Assembly: GCF_001439815.1 (NCBI RefSeq)
Contig: NZ_JYLM01000001.1
Location: 1-64,000, forward strand
Direction of reading: 5' to 3'
Length of the DNA stretch: 64,000 nucleotides
Source: Pseudomonas orientalis
GTDB taxonomy: Bacteria; Pseudomonadota; Gammaproteobacteria; Pseudomonadales; Pseudomonadaceae
The translations under genes and the position numbers were made by a program. Of the stretch, positions 28,063-36,293 are shown piece by piece. How positions within the stretch are numbered: position 1 is the first letter of the stretch; every line of letters starts with the position of its first letter. The notes below the pieces were generated by a model, which searched no databases, was not told the DNA's origin, and saw nothing but the letters and a program-made list of their open reading frames with translations.

Positions 28063-28542
28063 ATGACCATCGAGATTCGCCCCGCCGTCCCCAGCGATGC
28101 TACGCAGATCCTGACTTTCATCACTGAACTGGCCGAGTATGAAAAAGCCCGGCACGAAGTGATCGCCAGCGTGGCGGATATCGAACGCAGTCTGTTCAGC
28201 GAGGGCGCCACCGCCCACGGCCTGATCTGTTCGCGCGATGGCGTGCCGATTGGCTTTGCGGTGTTCTTTTTCAGTTATTCCACGTGGTTGGGCAGTAACT
28301 GCCTGTATCTGGAAGACCTCTATATCAACCCGGAACAGCGCGGCGGCGGGGCGGGCAAGAAGTTGCTGCGCCACCTCGCCAGTATCGCCTGCGACAACGG
28401 CTGCGGGCGCTTCGAGTGGAGCGTGCTGGACTGGAACGAGCCGGCAATTGCCTTCTACAAATCCATCGGCGCGCAGCCCCAGGAAGAGTGGGTGCGCTAC
28501 CGCATGGAAGGCAATGCGCTGAGGGATTTTGCCCAAGGCTGA
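28063..28542 (+). CDS. GNAT-family N-acetyltransferase
   Basis: 159 residues from MTIEIRPAVPSDATQILTF. The acetyl-CoA binding motif is in EDLYINPEQRGGGAGKKLLR (Q/R-x-x-G-x-G/A) followed by the EWSVLDWNEPAIAFYKSIGA segment, typical of spermidine/diamine-type GNATs. A terminator follows 12 nt after the stop. Confidence 0.88.
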   Translation: MTIEIRPAVPSDATQILTFITELAEYEKARHEVIASVADIERSLFSEGATAHGLICSRDGVPIGFAVFFFSYSTWLGSNCLYLEDLYINPEQRGGGAGKKLLRHLASIACDNGCGRFEWSVLDWNEPAIAFYKSIGAQPQEEWVRYRMEGNALRDFAQG

Positions 28543-28553
28543 TAGGCAGTTGG

Positions 28554-28580
28554 AACCGGCCCTATGCGGCCGGTTTTTTT
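28554..28580 (+). terminator. Terminator after the GNAT gene
   Basis: AACCGGCC and GGCCGGTT form a perfect 8-bp stem with a 6-nt loop, followed by TTTTT. Confidence 0.88.
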
Positions 28581-28617
28581 ATGGGTTCTCTCACATTGTG
28601 GGATGTAAATTTATATA

Positions 28618-28647
28618 TTGAGATGTTTCAGGCTCCGGGTTTATAGT
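28618..28647 (+). promoter_or_regulatory. Promoter of the SDR-araFGH operon
   Basis: TTGAGA (28618-28623) and TATAGT (28642-28647) with an 18-bp spacer, 45 bp before the SDR start codon. The surrounding DNA is AT-rich compared with its neighbours. Confidence 0.55.
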
Positions 28648-28691
28648 CGCCAGCATCAGCACTCACTACCAAAAATAAAACAGGTGAAGCG

Positions 28692-29513
28692 ATGCAGGCA
28701 CAACCGTTGTCCTTACCCGCCGTGCCCGAGCCCACTTACGGTGAGCGACTCAAGCACAAGGTGGTGATCATTACCGGCGCTGCGCAGGGCATTGGCGAGG
28801 CGATCGTGGCGTGCTTCCAGGCGCAGCAGGCACGGTTGGTGATCGCGGACATTCAAGGCGACAAGGTCGAGAAAGTTGCGGCCCATTGGCGCGAACGCGG
28901 CGCCGAGATTGTCGCGCAAGCCGTCGATATCACTTCCAAAGATCAATGGCAGGCCCTGGTCGATGTGGCCATCAAGCGCTTCGGCCGCGTGGACGTGCTG
29001 GTCAACTGCGCCGGGGTCAATGTGTTTCGCGACCCCCTGGAAATGACCGACGAGGACTGGCGCCGCTGCTTCGCCATCGATCTTGACGGCGCCTGGTACG
29101 GTTGCCGCGCGGTGCTGCCGCACATGATCGAGCAGGGCATCGGCAACATCATCAACATTGCGTCCACCCATTCCAGCCACATCATTCCCGGCTGCTTTCC
29201 CTATCCCGTCGCCAAGCACGGCCTGCTCGGCCTCACCCGCGCCCTTGGTATCGAATACGCATCCAAGGGCATCCGCGTGAATGCCATCGCCCCGGGCTAT
29301 ATCGAAACCCAGCTCAACGTCGACTACTGGAACGCTTTCCCCGATCCCCACGCGGAGCGTCAGCGGGCGTTCGACCTGCACCCGCCCAAGCGCATCGGCC
29401 AGCCCATCGAGGTGGCGATGACCGCGCTGTTCCTGGCGACCGACGAGGCGCCCTTTATCAATGCCACCTGCCTGATGATCGATGGTGGGCGGTCTGTGAT
29501 GTACCACGACTGA
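28692..29513 (+). CDS. Short-chain dehydrogenase of the arabinose locus
   Basis: 273 residues, Rossmann fold. TGAAQGIGEAI is the NAD(P) loop, NCAGVNV the NNAG-like motif, and YPVAK carries the catalytic Tyr and Lys. It starts the operon with araFGH, so it probably oxidises L-arabinose (or a related sugar such as galactose) to the lactone, the first step of the non-phosphorylating pathway used by pseudomonads. The lactonase and dehydratases are not in the window. Sugar specificity is inferred from context. Confidence 0.82.
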   Translation: MQAQPLSLPAVPEPTYGERLKHKVVIITGAAQGIGEAIVACFQAQQARLVIADIQGDKVEKVAAHWRERGAEIVAQAVDITSKDQWQALVDVAIKRFGRVDVLVNCAGVNVFRDPLEMTDEDWRRCFAIDLDGAWYGCRAVLPHMIEQGIGNIINIASTHSSHIIPGCFPYPVAKHGLLGLTRALGIEYASKGIRVNAIAPGYIETQLNVDYWNAFPDPHAERQRAFDLHPPKRIGQPIEVAMTALFLATDEAPFINATCLMIDGGRSVMYHD

Positions 29514-29545
29514 ATCGTTTTCCAATAACAACAATGAGGTGGTCC

Positions 29546-30526
29546 ATGTTCAAGAAGACACTCGGCGCTGTGGCGCTTGCGTTGGCGTTCAGTGGGTTCG
29601 CATCCGCTGAAGAAGTGAAGATCGGTTTCCTGGTCAAGCAGGCCGAGGAACCGTGGTTCCAGACTGAATGGGCCTTCGCCGAAAAAGCCGGCAAGGAACA
29701 CGGTTTCACCGTGATCAAGATCGCCGTACCCGACGGCGAGAAAACCCTTTCAGCCATCGACAGCCTGGCGGCCAACGGCGCCAAGGGCTTTGTTATCTGC
29801 CCTCCGGACGTGTCCCTGGGCCCGGCAATTGTCGCCAAGGCCAAGGCCAATGGCCTCAAAGTGATCGCCGTGGATGACCGTTTCGTCGACGCCAAAGGCG
29901 CCTTTATGGAAGACGTGCCGTACCTGGGCATGGCCGCGTTCGAAGTCGGCCAGAAGCAGGGCGCCGCCATGGCCGCTGAAGCGAAGAAACGCGGCTGGGA
30001 CTGGAAGGACACCTACGCGGTGATCAACACCTTCAACGAACTCGACACCGGCAAGAAACGCACCGACGGCTCGATCAAATCCCTGGAAGAAGCCGGCATT
30101 CCCAAGGACCACATCCTTACCGCCGCGCTTAAAACCCTCGACGTGCCCGGCAGCATGGACGCCACCAACTCGGCCCTGGTCAAGTTGCCCAGCGGTGCGA
30201 AAAACCTGATCATCGGCGGCATGAACGACAACACCGTGCTCGGCGGCGTACGCGCCACTGAAAGCGCCGGCTTCAAGGCCGCCAACGTGATCGGCATCGG
30301 CATCAATGGCACCGACGCCATTGGTGAGCTCAAGAAGAAAGAAAGCGGCTTCTTCGGCTCCATGCTGCCCAGCCCGCATATCGAGGGTTACAACACCGCG
30401 CTGGCGATGTACGAGTGGGTCACCACCGGCAAGGAACCGGCCAAATACACCGCCATGGACGAAGTGACCTTGATCACCCGCGCCAACTTCCAGGAAGAAC
30501 TGACCAAGATCGGCCTGTGGAAATGA
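29546..30526 (+). CDS. araF: L-arabinose-binding periplasmic protein
   Basis: 326 residues with a signal peptide (MFKKTLGAVALALAFSGFAS). The mature protein matches E. coli AraF closely: KIGFLVKQAEEPWFQTEW, KIAVPDGEKTLSAIDSLA, KGFVICPPD and GMNDNTVLGGVRATE. Delivers arabinose to AraGH. Start ATG at 29546; stop overlaps araG (ATGA). Confidence 0.93.
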   Translation: MFKKTLGAVALALAFSGFASAEEVKIGFLVKQAEEPWFQTEWAFAEKAGKEHGFTVIKIAVPDGEKTLSAIDSLAANGAKGFVICPPDVSLGPAIVAKAKANGLKVIAVDDRFVDAKGAFMEDVPYLGMAAFEVGQKQGAAMAAEAKKRGWDWKDTYAVINTFNELDTGKKRTDGSIKSLEEAGIPKDHILTAALKTLDVPGSMDATNSALVKLPSGAKNLIIGGMNDNTVLGGVRATESAGFKAANVIGIGINGTDAIGELKKKESGFFGSMLPSPHIEGYNTALAMYEWVTTGKEPAKYTAMDEVTLITRANFQEELTKIGLWK

Positions 30527-32022
30527 GCGGCGCGGCCTTGCGTTTCAACGGCATCGGCAAGGAGTTTCCCGGTGTGAAAGCCCTGGCGCAGATCAGCTTT
30601 GAAGCGCGGCCGCACTCGGTACATGCGCTGATGGGCGAGAACGGCGCGGGCAAGTCGACGCTGTTGAAGATCCTCGGCGGCGCCTACATCCCCAGCAGCG
30701 GCACGGTGCAGATCGGCGAGCAGACCATGGCCTTCAAATGCGCTGCCGACAGCATTGCCAGCGGCGTCGCGGTGATTCACCAGGAGCTGCACCTGGTACC
30801 GGAAATGACCGTGGCCGAGAACCTGTTTCTCGGGCATATGCCGTCGCGCTTTGGTGTGGTCAACGCCGGTTTGCTGCGTCAGCAGGCGCTGGCATGTCTC
30901 AAGGGCCTGGCCGATGAAATCGATCCCCAGGAAAAGCTTGGCCGCCTGTCCCTGGGCCAGCGTCAATTGGTGGAAATCGCCAAGGCGCTGTCCCGTGGCG
31001 CCCATGTGATCGCCTTCGATGAGCCGACCAGCAGTTTGTCCGCCCGCGAAATCGATCGCTTGATGGCGATCATCACGCGCCTGCGCGATGAGGGCAAAGT
31101 GGTGCTCTACGTATCGCACCGCATGGAGGAGGTGTTCCGCATCTGCGACGCGGTGACGGTATTCAAGGACGGCCGCTTTGTGCGCACCTTCGAGGACATG
31201 AGTGCGCTGACCCACGATCAGTTGGTGACCTGCATGGTCGGCCGCGATATCCAGGACATCTACGATTACCGCCCGCGTGAGCAGGGCGAAGTCGCCCTGA
31301 AGGTCGACGGCCTGCTCGGCCCCGGCCTGCGCGAACCGATCAGTTTCAATGTGCGCAAAGGCGAAATCCTCGGGCTGTTCGGATTGGTAGGGGCAGGGCG
31401 CACGGAGCTGTTCCGGCTGCTCAGCGGCCTGGAGCGTGCCAGTGCCGGCAAGCTGCAACTGTGCGGTGAGTCGCTGCACCTGCGCACCCCGCGCGATGCC
31501 ATCGCGGCCGGTGTGCTGCTGTGCCCCGAGGACCGCAAGAAGGAGGGCATCCTGCCGCTCGCCAGCGTCGCGGAAAACATCAATATCAGTGCCCGTGGCG
31601 CACATTCGGCGTTCGGCTGGCTGTTGCGCGATCGCTGGGAGAAGGGTAACGCCGACACACAGATCAAGGCGCTCAAAGTGAAAACGCCGAATGCCGGACA
31701 GAAGATCATGTACCTGTCCGGCGGCAACCAACAGAAAGCCATTCTGGGCCGCTGGCTGTCGATGCCGATGAAGGTGCTGCTGCTGGACGAACCCACGCGC
31801 GGCATCGACATCGGTGCCAAGTCGGAGATCTATCAGATCATTCACAACCTCGCCGCGCAGGGGATTGCCGTGATCGTGGTGTCCAGCGACCTGATGGAAG
31901 TCATGGGCATCTGTGACCGCATCCTGGTGATGAGCGAAGGCACCCTCACGGGCGAGCTACCCCGCGAACAGGCGGATGAAGCACGGCTGTTGCAACTGGC
32001 ACTCCCGCGCACGCGGGCTTGA
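30523..32022 (+). CDS. araG: Arabinose ABC transporter ATP-binding protein
   Basis: 499 residues, two ABC domains. First domain: Walker A GENGAGKSTLLK, signature LSLGQRQLVEIAKAL, Walker B VIAFDEPTSSLS. Second domain: degenerate Walker A GLVGAGRTE, signature LSGGNQQKAI, Walker B VLLLDEPTRGID. Coupled to araF by a 4-bp overlap. Highly similar in pattern to E. coli AraG. Confidence 0.94.
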   Translation: MSGAALRFNGIGKEFPGVKALAQISFEARPHSVHALMGENGAGKSTLLKILGGAYIPSSGTVQIGEQTMAFKCAADSIASGVAVIHQELHLVPEMTVAENLFLGHMPSRFGVVNAGLLRQQALACLKGLADEIDPQEKLGRLSLGQRQLVEIAKALSRGAHVIAFDEPTSSLSAREIDRLMAIITRLRDEGKVVLYVSHRMEEVFRICDAVTVFKDGRFVRTFEDMSALTHDQLVTCMVGRDIQDIYDYRPREQGEVALKVDGLLGPGLREPISFNVRKGEILGLFGLVGAGRTELFRLLSGLERASAGKLQLCGESLHLRTPRDAIAAGVLLCPEDRKKEGILPLASVAENINISARGAHSAFGWLLRDRWEKGNADTQIKALKVKTPNAGQKIMYLSGGNQQKAILGRWLSMPMKVLLLDEPTRGIDIGAKSEIYQIIHNLAAQGIAVIVVSSDLMEVMGICDRILVMSEGTLTGELPREQADEARLLQLALPRTRA

Positions 32023-32041
32023 ACAACAAGAGGGCACCGGT

Positions 32042-33007
32042 ATGTCTCAGGTAAAAACGGCAAAAGGCTTCTGGCCAGGGTTCAACCAACGCAAGTTTCT
32101 CGATGACTGGGTGATGTTGTTGGCCGCCTTGGGCATCTTCGTGCTCAGCGCGTTGTTCATCGACAATTTCCTTTCACCCCTGAACATGCGCGGGCTGGGC
32201 CTGGCGATTTCCACCGTGGGCATCGCCGCGTGCACCATGCTGTTCTGCCTGGCGTCGGGGCACTTCGACTTGTCGGTGGGCTCGGTGATCGCCTGTGCCG
32301 GCGTGGTCGCGGGCATCGTGATCCGCGACACCGACAGCGTGATGCTCGGGGTGTCGGCGGCCCTGGCCATGGGCCTGGTGGTGGGATTGATCAATGGCAT
32401 CGTCATCGCCAAGCTGCGCATCAACGCGCTGATCGCGACCCTGGCGACCATGCAGATCGTACGCGGCCTGGCCTACATCTTCTCCAACGGCAAGGCGGTG
32501 GGGGTGATGGATGAAGGCTTTTTCGTGTTCGGCAACGGCCAACTGCTGGGCGTGCCGGTGCCGATCATCATTACCGTGTTGTGCTTTATGTTCTTTGGCT
32601 GGCTGCTCAACTACACCACCTATGGGCGCAACACCATGGCCATTGGCGGTAACCAGGAAGCGGCGCTGCTGGCGGGGGTCAACGTTGATCGCACCAAGAT
32701 CATCATCTTTGCCGTACACGGTCTGATCGGCGCGCTGGCCGGGGTGATCCTGGCCTCGCGCATGACCTCCGGCCAGCCGATGATCGGCCAGGGCTTCGAG
32801 CTGACTGTGATATCGGCGTGCGTGCTGGGCGGCGTGTCGTTGAGCGGCGGTATCGGCATGATCCGCCATGTGATTGCCGGGGTGTTGATTCTGGCGATCA
32901 TCGAGAACGCGATGAACCTGAAGAACATCGACACGTTTTACCAGTACGTGATTCGCGGCTCGATCCTGTTGCTGGCGGTCATCATCGACCGCATGAAGCA
33001 ACGCTGA
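32042..33007 (+). CDS. araH: Arabinose ABC transporter permease
   Basis: 321 residues, about 8-10 membrane segments, BPD_transp_2 family. ATMQIVRGLAYIFSNGKAVG, NYTTYGRNTMAIGGNQEAA and VISACVLGGVSLSGGIG are typical of monosaccharide permeases. Last transport gene, followed by a REPIN and the IclR regulator. Confidence 0.93.
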   Translation: MSQVKTAKGFWPGFNQRKFLDDWVMLLAALGIFVLSALFIDNFLSPLNMRGLGLAISTVGIAACTMLFCLASGHFDLSVGSVIACAGVVAGIVIRDTDSVMLGVSAALAMGLVVGLINGIVIAKLRINALIATLATMQIVRGLAYIFSNGKAVGVMDEGFFVFGNGQLLGVPVPIIITVLCFMFFGWLLNYTTYGRNTMAIGGNQEAALLAGVNVDRTKIIIFAVHGLIGALAGVILASRMTSGQPMIGQGFELTVISACVLGGVSLSGGIGMIRHVIAGVLILAIIENAMNLKNIDTFYQYVIRGSILLLAVIIDRMKQR

Positions 33008-33030
33008 TCCCAAGCCATATGAGGATCAAA

Positions 33031-33121
33031 ATGTGGGAGGGGGCTTGCCCCCGATAGCGGTCTATCAGTAGACAGATGTGCAAGCTGACCCACCGCTATC
33101 GGGGGCAAGCCCCCTCCCACA
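33031..33121. repeat. REPIN, GGGGGCTTGCCCCC type
   Basis: Inverted arms ATGTGGGAGGGGGCTTGCCC and complement, 91 bp, with CCGATAGCGG next to each arm, between araH and the IclR gene. Confidence 0.92.
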
Positions 33122-33194
33122 GTGGATCTCCTCTGTTCAGAAGGGCAGCTTTTGCCATAATGGCGCCGTTTTCGTACTTCCCAAAAGGCCCGAT

Positions 33195-33998
33195 ATGCAG
33201 GAAAACGCTCACTCTCCCGTCAAAGACGCAGCCCCCACCGGCACCCAGACCCTGCTGCGTGGCCTGGGCGTGGTGCAGGCGGTGGCGGCCGGTGCGCGGG
33301 ATCTGAAAGAGATCGCCCGGCGTATCGGCACTACCCGCAGCACCACCCATCGCCTGGCCAGTTGCCTGGTGGAGGAGCGTTATCTGCGCGTGGTGCCGCA
33401 GGTCGGTTACCTGCTGGGGCCCAAGCTGATCGAGCTGGGGTTCCAGGCGCGCGAAGAGCTGCCGCTGGTCAACCTGGCGGTGCCTTATCTGGACGAGTTG
33501 TCAGCCCTCACCGGCGACACCATTCACCTGGCGATTCGCGAATATGACGAGGTGCTCTACCTGCACAAGAATCCCGGCCGCAATGGTCCGGAAATGCGCT
33601 CGCGGGTGGGTCACCGCATGCCGCTGGCGCGCACCGGTATCGGCAAGGCATTGATGCTCGACGACAGCGTGGAGGAATGGCAGCGCCTGTATCAGGTCAG
33701 CCTGCCGGCGGGGGGCAAGAACCTGCAATGGCCGCAGCACCCCGAACAGTCCTGGGCGCAGTTCGAGCAGCGCATGCATGAATACGTGGTGGGCGGGTAT
33801 GCGTTCGATCTGGAAGACAACGAACCGTCGATCCGTTGCGTCGCGGCACCGGTGCGCGATGCCAGCCGGCGGATCGTCGCCGGCATCAGCATCGCCAGTA
33901 CCTTGCCCTACATGCCGCTGGAGAAAATGGCCGAGCTGATCCCTGTGATCAAACAGGTCGCGGCCCGGCTCTCGGCGCAACTGGGCGCGAAGGCCTGA
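33195..33998 (+). CDS. IclR-family transcriptional regulator
   Basis: 267 residues. N-terminal winged helix (about 20-80; ARRIGTTRSTTHRLASCL) and C-terminal IclR ligand domain with GHRMPLARTGIGKALML. Start ATG at 33195. It follows the arabinose transporter and is a likely regulator of it. Its stop codon abuts the stop codon of the convergent dehydrogenase inside an 18-bp palindrome. Confidence 0.9.
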   Translation: MQENAHSPVKDAAPTGTQTLLRGLGVVQAVAAGARDLKEIARRIGTTRSTTHRLASCLVEERYLRVVPQVGYLLGPKLIELGFQAREELPLVNLAVPYLDELSALTGDTIHLAIREYDEVLYLHKNPGRNGPEMRSRVGHRMPLARTGIGKALMLDDSVEEWQRLYQVSLPAGGKNLQWPQHPEQSWAQFEQRMHEYVVGGYAFDLEDNEPSIRCVAAPVRDASRRIVAGISIASTLPYMPLEKMAELIPVIKQVAARLSAQLGAKA

Positions 33999-34007
33999 TC
34001 AGGCCTT
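33990..34007. repeat. 18-bp perfect palindrome at convergent gene ends
   Basis: AAGGCCTGATCAGGCCTT spans the stop codons of the IclR gene and the alcohol dehydrogenase, which are immediately adjacent. Each strand reads Lys-Ala-stop. Confidence 0.85.
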
Positions 34008-35051
34008 CAGGGTCGCCATGTCGATGACGAAGCGATACTTCACGTCTCCGGCGATCATGCGGGTGTAGGCCTCGTTGATCTGGCGGATGTCGAGCATCTC
34101 GATGTCGCAGGTAATGCCATGCTCGGCGCAGAAATCCAGGACTTCCTGGGTTTCGGCAATGCCGCCGATCAGCGAGCCGGCCAGCACTTTACGGCCCAAT
34201 ACCAGTTTGGCGGCGTTGACGGGTGGGTCCACAGGCTCGATCAGGCCGACCAGGATATGCACGCCGTCAAAGCGCAGCACGTCGAGGTAAGGGTTCAGGT
34301 CATGCTGCACCGGGATGGTGTCGAGCAGGAAGTCGAAGTGCCCGGCGGCGGCTTTCATCTGCTCGGCATCGGTGGACACGATCACATGGTCGGCGCCCTG
34401 GCGGCGGCCTTCTTCAGCCTTGCTCGCCGAGCGGGTGAACAGCGTCACTTCGGCGCCCATGGCCTTGGCGAACTTGATGCCCATATGGCCCAGGCCGCCC
34501 ATGCCGAGAATCCCGACCTTGTCGCCGGCCTTCACGCCGTAGTGCTTGAGCGGCGAGTAGGTGGTGATGCCCGCGCAGAGAATCGGCGCGGCGCTGGCCA
34601 GGTCGAGCCTGGCCGGGATCTTCACCACGAAGTGTTCGCTGACCACGATGCTGTCGGAATAACCGCCCATGGTGTTGCTGCCGTCCACGCGGTCCGGGGT
34701 GGCGTAGGTCATGGTCGGGCCTTCGAGGCAGTATTGCTCCAGATCCGATTGGCAGGCGTCGCAGTGGCGGCACGAATCGACCATGCAGCCCACGCCGACC
34801 AGGTCACCGACCTTGTGCGCAGTAACACTGGCGCCGACGGCCGTGACCTTGCCGACGATTTCATGGCCGGGCATCAGCGGGTAGACCGCGATGCCCCATT
34901 CATTGCGCGCCTGGTGGATGTCGGAGTGGCACACGCCGCAGTAGAGAATCTCGATGGCCACGTCATCGGCGCGCGGGCTGCGGCGTTCAAACGACATGGG
35001 GGCGAGGGGAGTGGTGGCCGACTGGGCGGCGTAACCGATAGCGGTGTACAT
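33999..35051 (-). CDS. Zinc-dependent alcohol dehydrogenase (NAD(P)-dependent, YahK-like)
   Basis: 350 residues from the ATG at 35051 (MYTAIGYAAQSATTPLAPMS); the longer frame is rejected. Catalytic zinc ligands in CGVCHSDIHQ and GHEIVGKV, structural zinc cysteines in CRHCDACQSDLEQYC, cofactor loop GMGGLGHMG. This is the cinnamyl-alcohol/aldehyde reductase class that detoxifies aldehydes. Divergent from an AraC regulator that probably controls it. Confidence 0.9.
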   Translation of the reverse strand: MYTAIGYAAQSATTPLAPMSFERRSPRADDVAIEILYCGVCHSDIHQARNEWGIAVYPLMPGHEIVGKVTAVGASVTAHKVGDLVGVGCMVDSCRHCDACQSDLEQYCLEGPTMTYATPDRVDGSNTMGGYSDSIVVSEHFVVKIPARLDLASAAPILCAGITTYSPLKHYGVKAGDKVGILGMGGLGHMGIKFAKAMGAEVTLFTRSASKAEEGRRQGADHVIVSTDAEQMKAAAGHFDFLLDTIPVQHDLNPYLDVLRFDGVHILVGLIEPVDPPVNAAKLVLGRKVLAGSLIGGIAETQEVLDFCAEHGITCDIEMLDIRQINEAYTRMIAGDVKYRFVIDMATLKA

Positions 35052-35232
35052 AGGGAAACCTCGCAACTGCATTGAAAAGTGAGGCGGGCCATTCTCCTCA
35101 TCGACCTTGCGTGCGGCCATGGCGATTGCTCCGAGTCTTATGCCTATTCGTCCGGCAGTGCCCCCTGTTTGGATGCATGTGTCGCCAGACCTGCGATGAT
35201 GTTCTTATCCCTTTTTCGCGAAGTTTTTTGCC

Positions 35233-36126
35233 ATGCTGTTGACCCGCCATCTCGACGCCAACGCCACCCTGGTTTCCCTGATCGAGGGGCTTGCGTCCCG
35301 CGACGGCTTTTCGCCGACTCATCTGCCGGGCGTCAAGGTATTGCGCGCCAGCTGCGATGTGGCGCGTGGGCCGCAGATCTACGAGCCGAGCCTGATGTTC
35401 GTGGCCCAGGGCAGCAAGGTCGCCTACCTGGGCCCGCGTACGCTGGAGTACGGCGCCGGGCACTACCTGATCCAGGCCATGCCGGTGCCGTTCGAATGCG
35501 AGACGTTTGCCATGGCCCCCGGGGCGCCGTTGCTCGGCGTGACGGTCGGCATTGATCGGGTGGTGCTGGGTGAGTTGGTCATGGCCATGGGCATGCAAGC
35601 CGGACCACCGCCGGCGGCGCAGACCCTGGAGTCGATGAGTTCGGTGGTGCTCGATGACGCCATGCGCGGGTGCGTCGAACGGTTGTTGCAGTGCCTGCAC
35701 GATCCGCTGGAGAGCCGGATCATGGGCCCGGCGCGGGTCCGCGAATTGTTATTCACCGCGTTACGCGGGCCACAGGCCGATGTGCTGCGTGCATTGGTGG
35801 AGCAGCAAGGGCAGTTTTCGCGGATTGCCACGTCCCTTAACCACCTGCATGCCCATTACGCCGAACCGCTGAATATCGAGACGCTGGCCGGTTTCGCGCA
35901 CATGAGTGCGTCGACCTTTCACGAACACTTCAAGCGCTGCACGCTGTTGTCGCCGGTGCAGTATCTCAAGCGCCTGCGATTACTCAAGGCCCAGCAGCTG
36001 TTGCTGGTCGACGGCATGGGCGTGGCGCAGGCGGCGCATAGCGTGGGGTATCAGAGTACGTCGCAGTTCAGCCGGGAATATAAGCGTTACTTTCTGCGTA
36101 ATCCTGGTGAAGAGCGAGCGGCCTGA
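35233..36126 (+). CDS. AraC-family transcriptional regulator
   Basis: 297 residues. N-terminal AraC_N cupin-like domain (GPQIYEPSLMFVAQGSK, HYLIQAMPVPFE) and two C-terminal helix-turn-helix motifs (LAGFAHMSASTFHEHFK; AHSVGYQSTSQFSREYKRYF). This class commonly sits beside and activates alcohol dehydrogenase genes; here it is divergent from one. Confidence 0.9.
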   Translation: MLLTRHLDANATLVSLIEGLASRDGFSPTHLPGVKVLRASCDVARGPQIYEPSLMFVAQGSKVAYLGPRTLEYGAGHYLIQAMPVPFECETFAMAPGAPLLGVTVGIDRVVLGELVMAMGMQAGPPPAAQTLESMSSVVLDDAMRGCVERLLQCLHDPLESRIMGPARVRELLFTALRGPQADVLRALVEQQGQFSRIATSLNHLHAHYAEPLNIETLAGFAHMSASTFHEHFKRCTLLSPVQYLKRLRLLKAQQLLLVDGMGVAQAAHSVGYQSTSQFSREYKRYFLRNPGEERAA

Positions 36127-36216
36127 ATCTGCCGGGTAAGCCCGCCAAGTGAGCTTTATCGGCCATGCGGCTCGGTGTGATTGCAATACCTGATGACGGC
36201 TGCGGCACGGTGGTGG

Positions 36217-36245
36217 TGGAACTGCCCTCGCTCGTTTTGCACTCA
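36217..36245 (+). promoter_or_regulatory. Hrp-box-like promoter
   Basis: TGGAACT (36217-36223), 15 bp, then GCACTCA (36239-36245). This fits the HrpL sigma-factor consensus KGGARCY-N15/16-CCACNNA with one mismatch (first C of the second block). It lies 48 bp upstream of the GTG start of the kinase-like gene, a normal distance for an effector promoter. Confidence 0.5.
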
Positions 36246-36293
36246 CGATTGCATCAGGCGAATAAACGTCCTGGGACTCAGGAAGTCTTCCAC

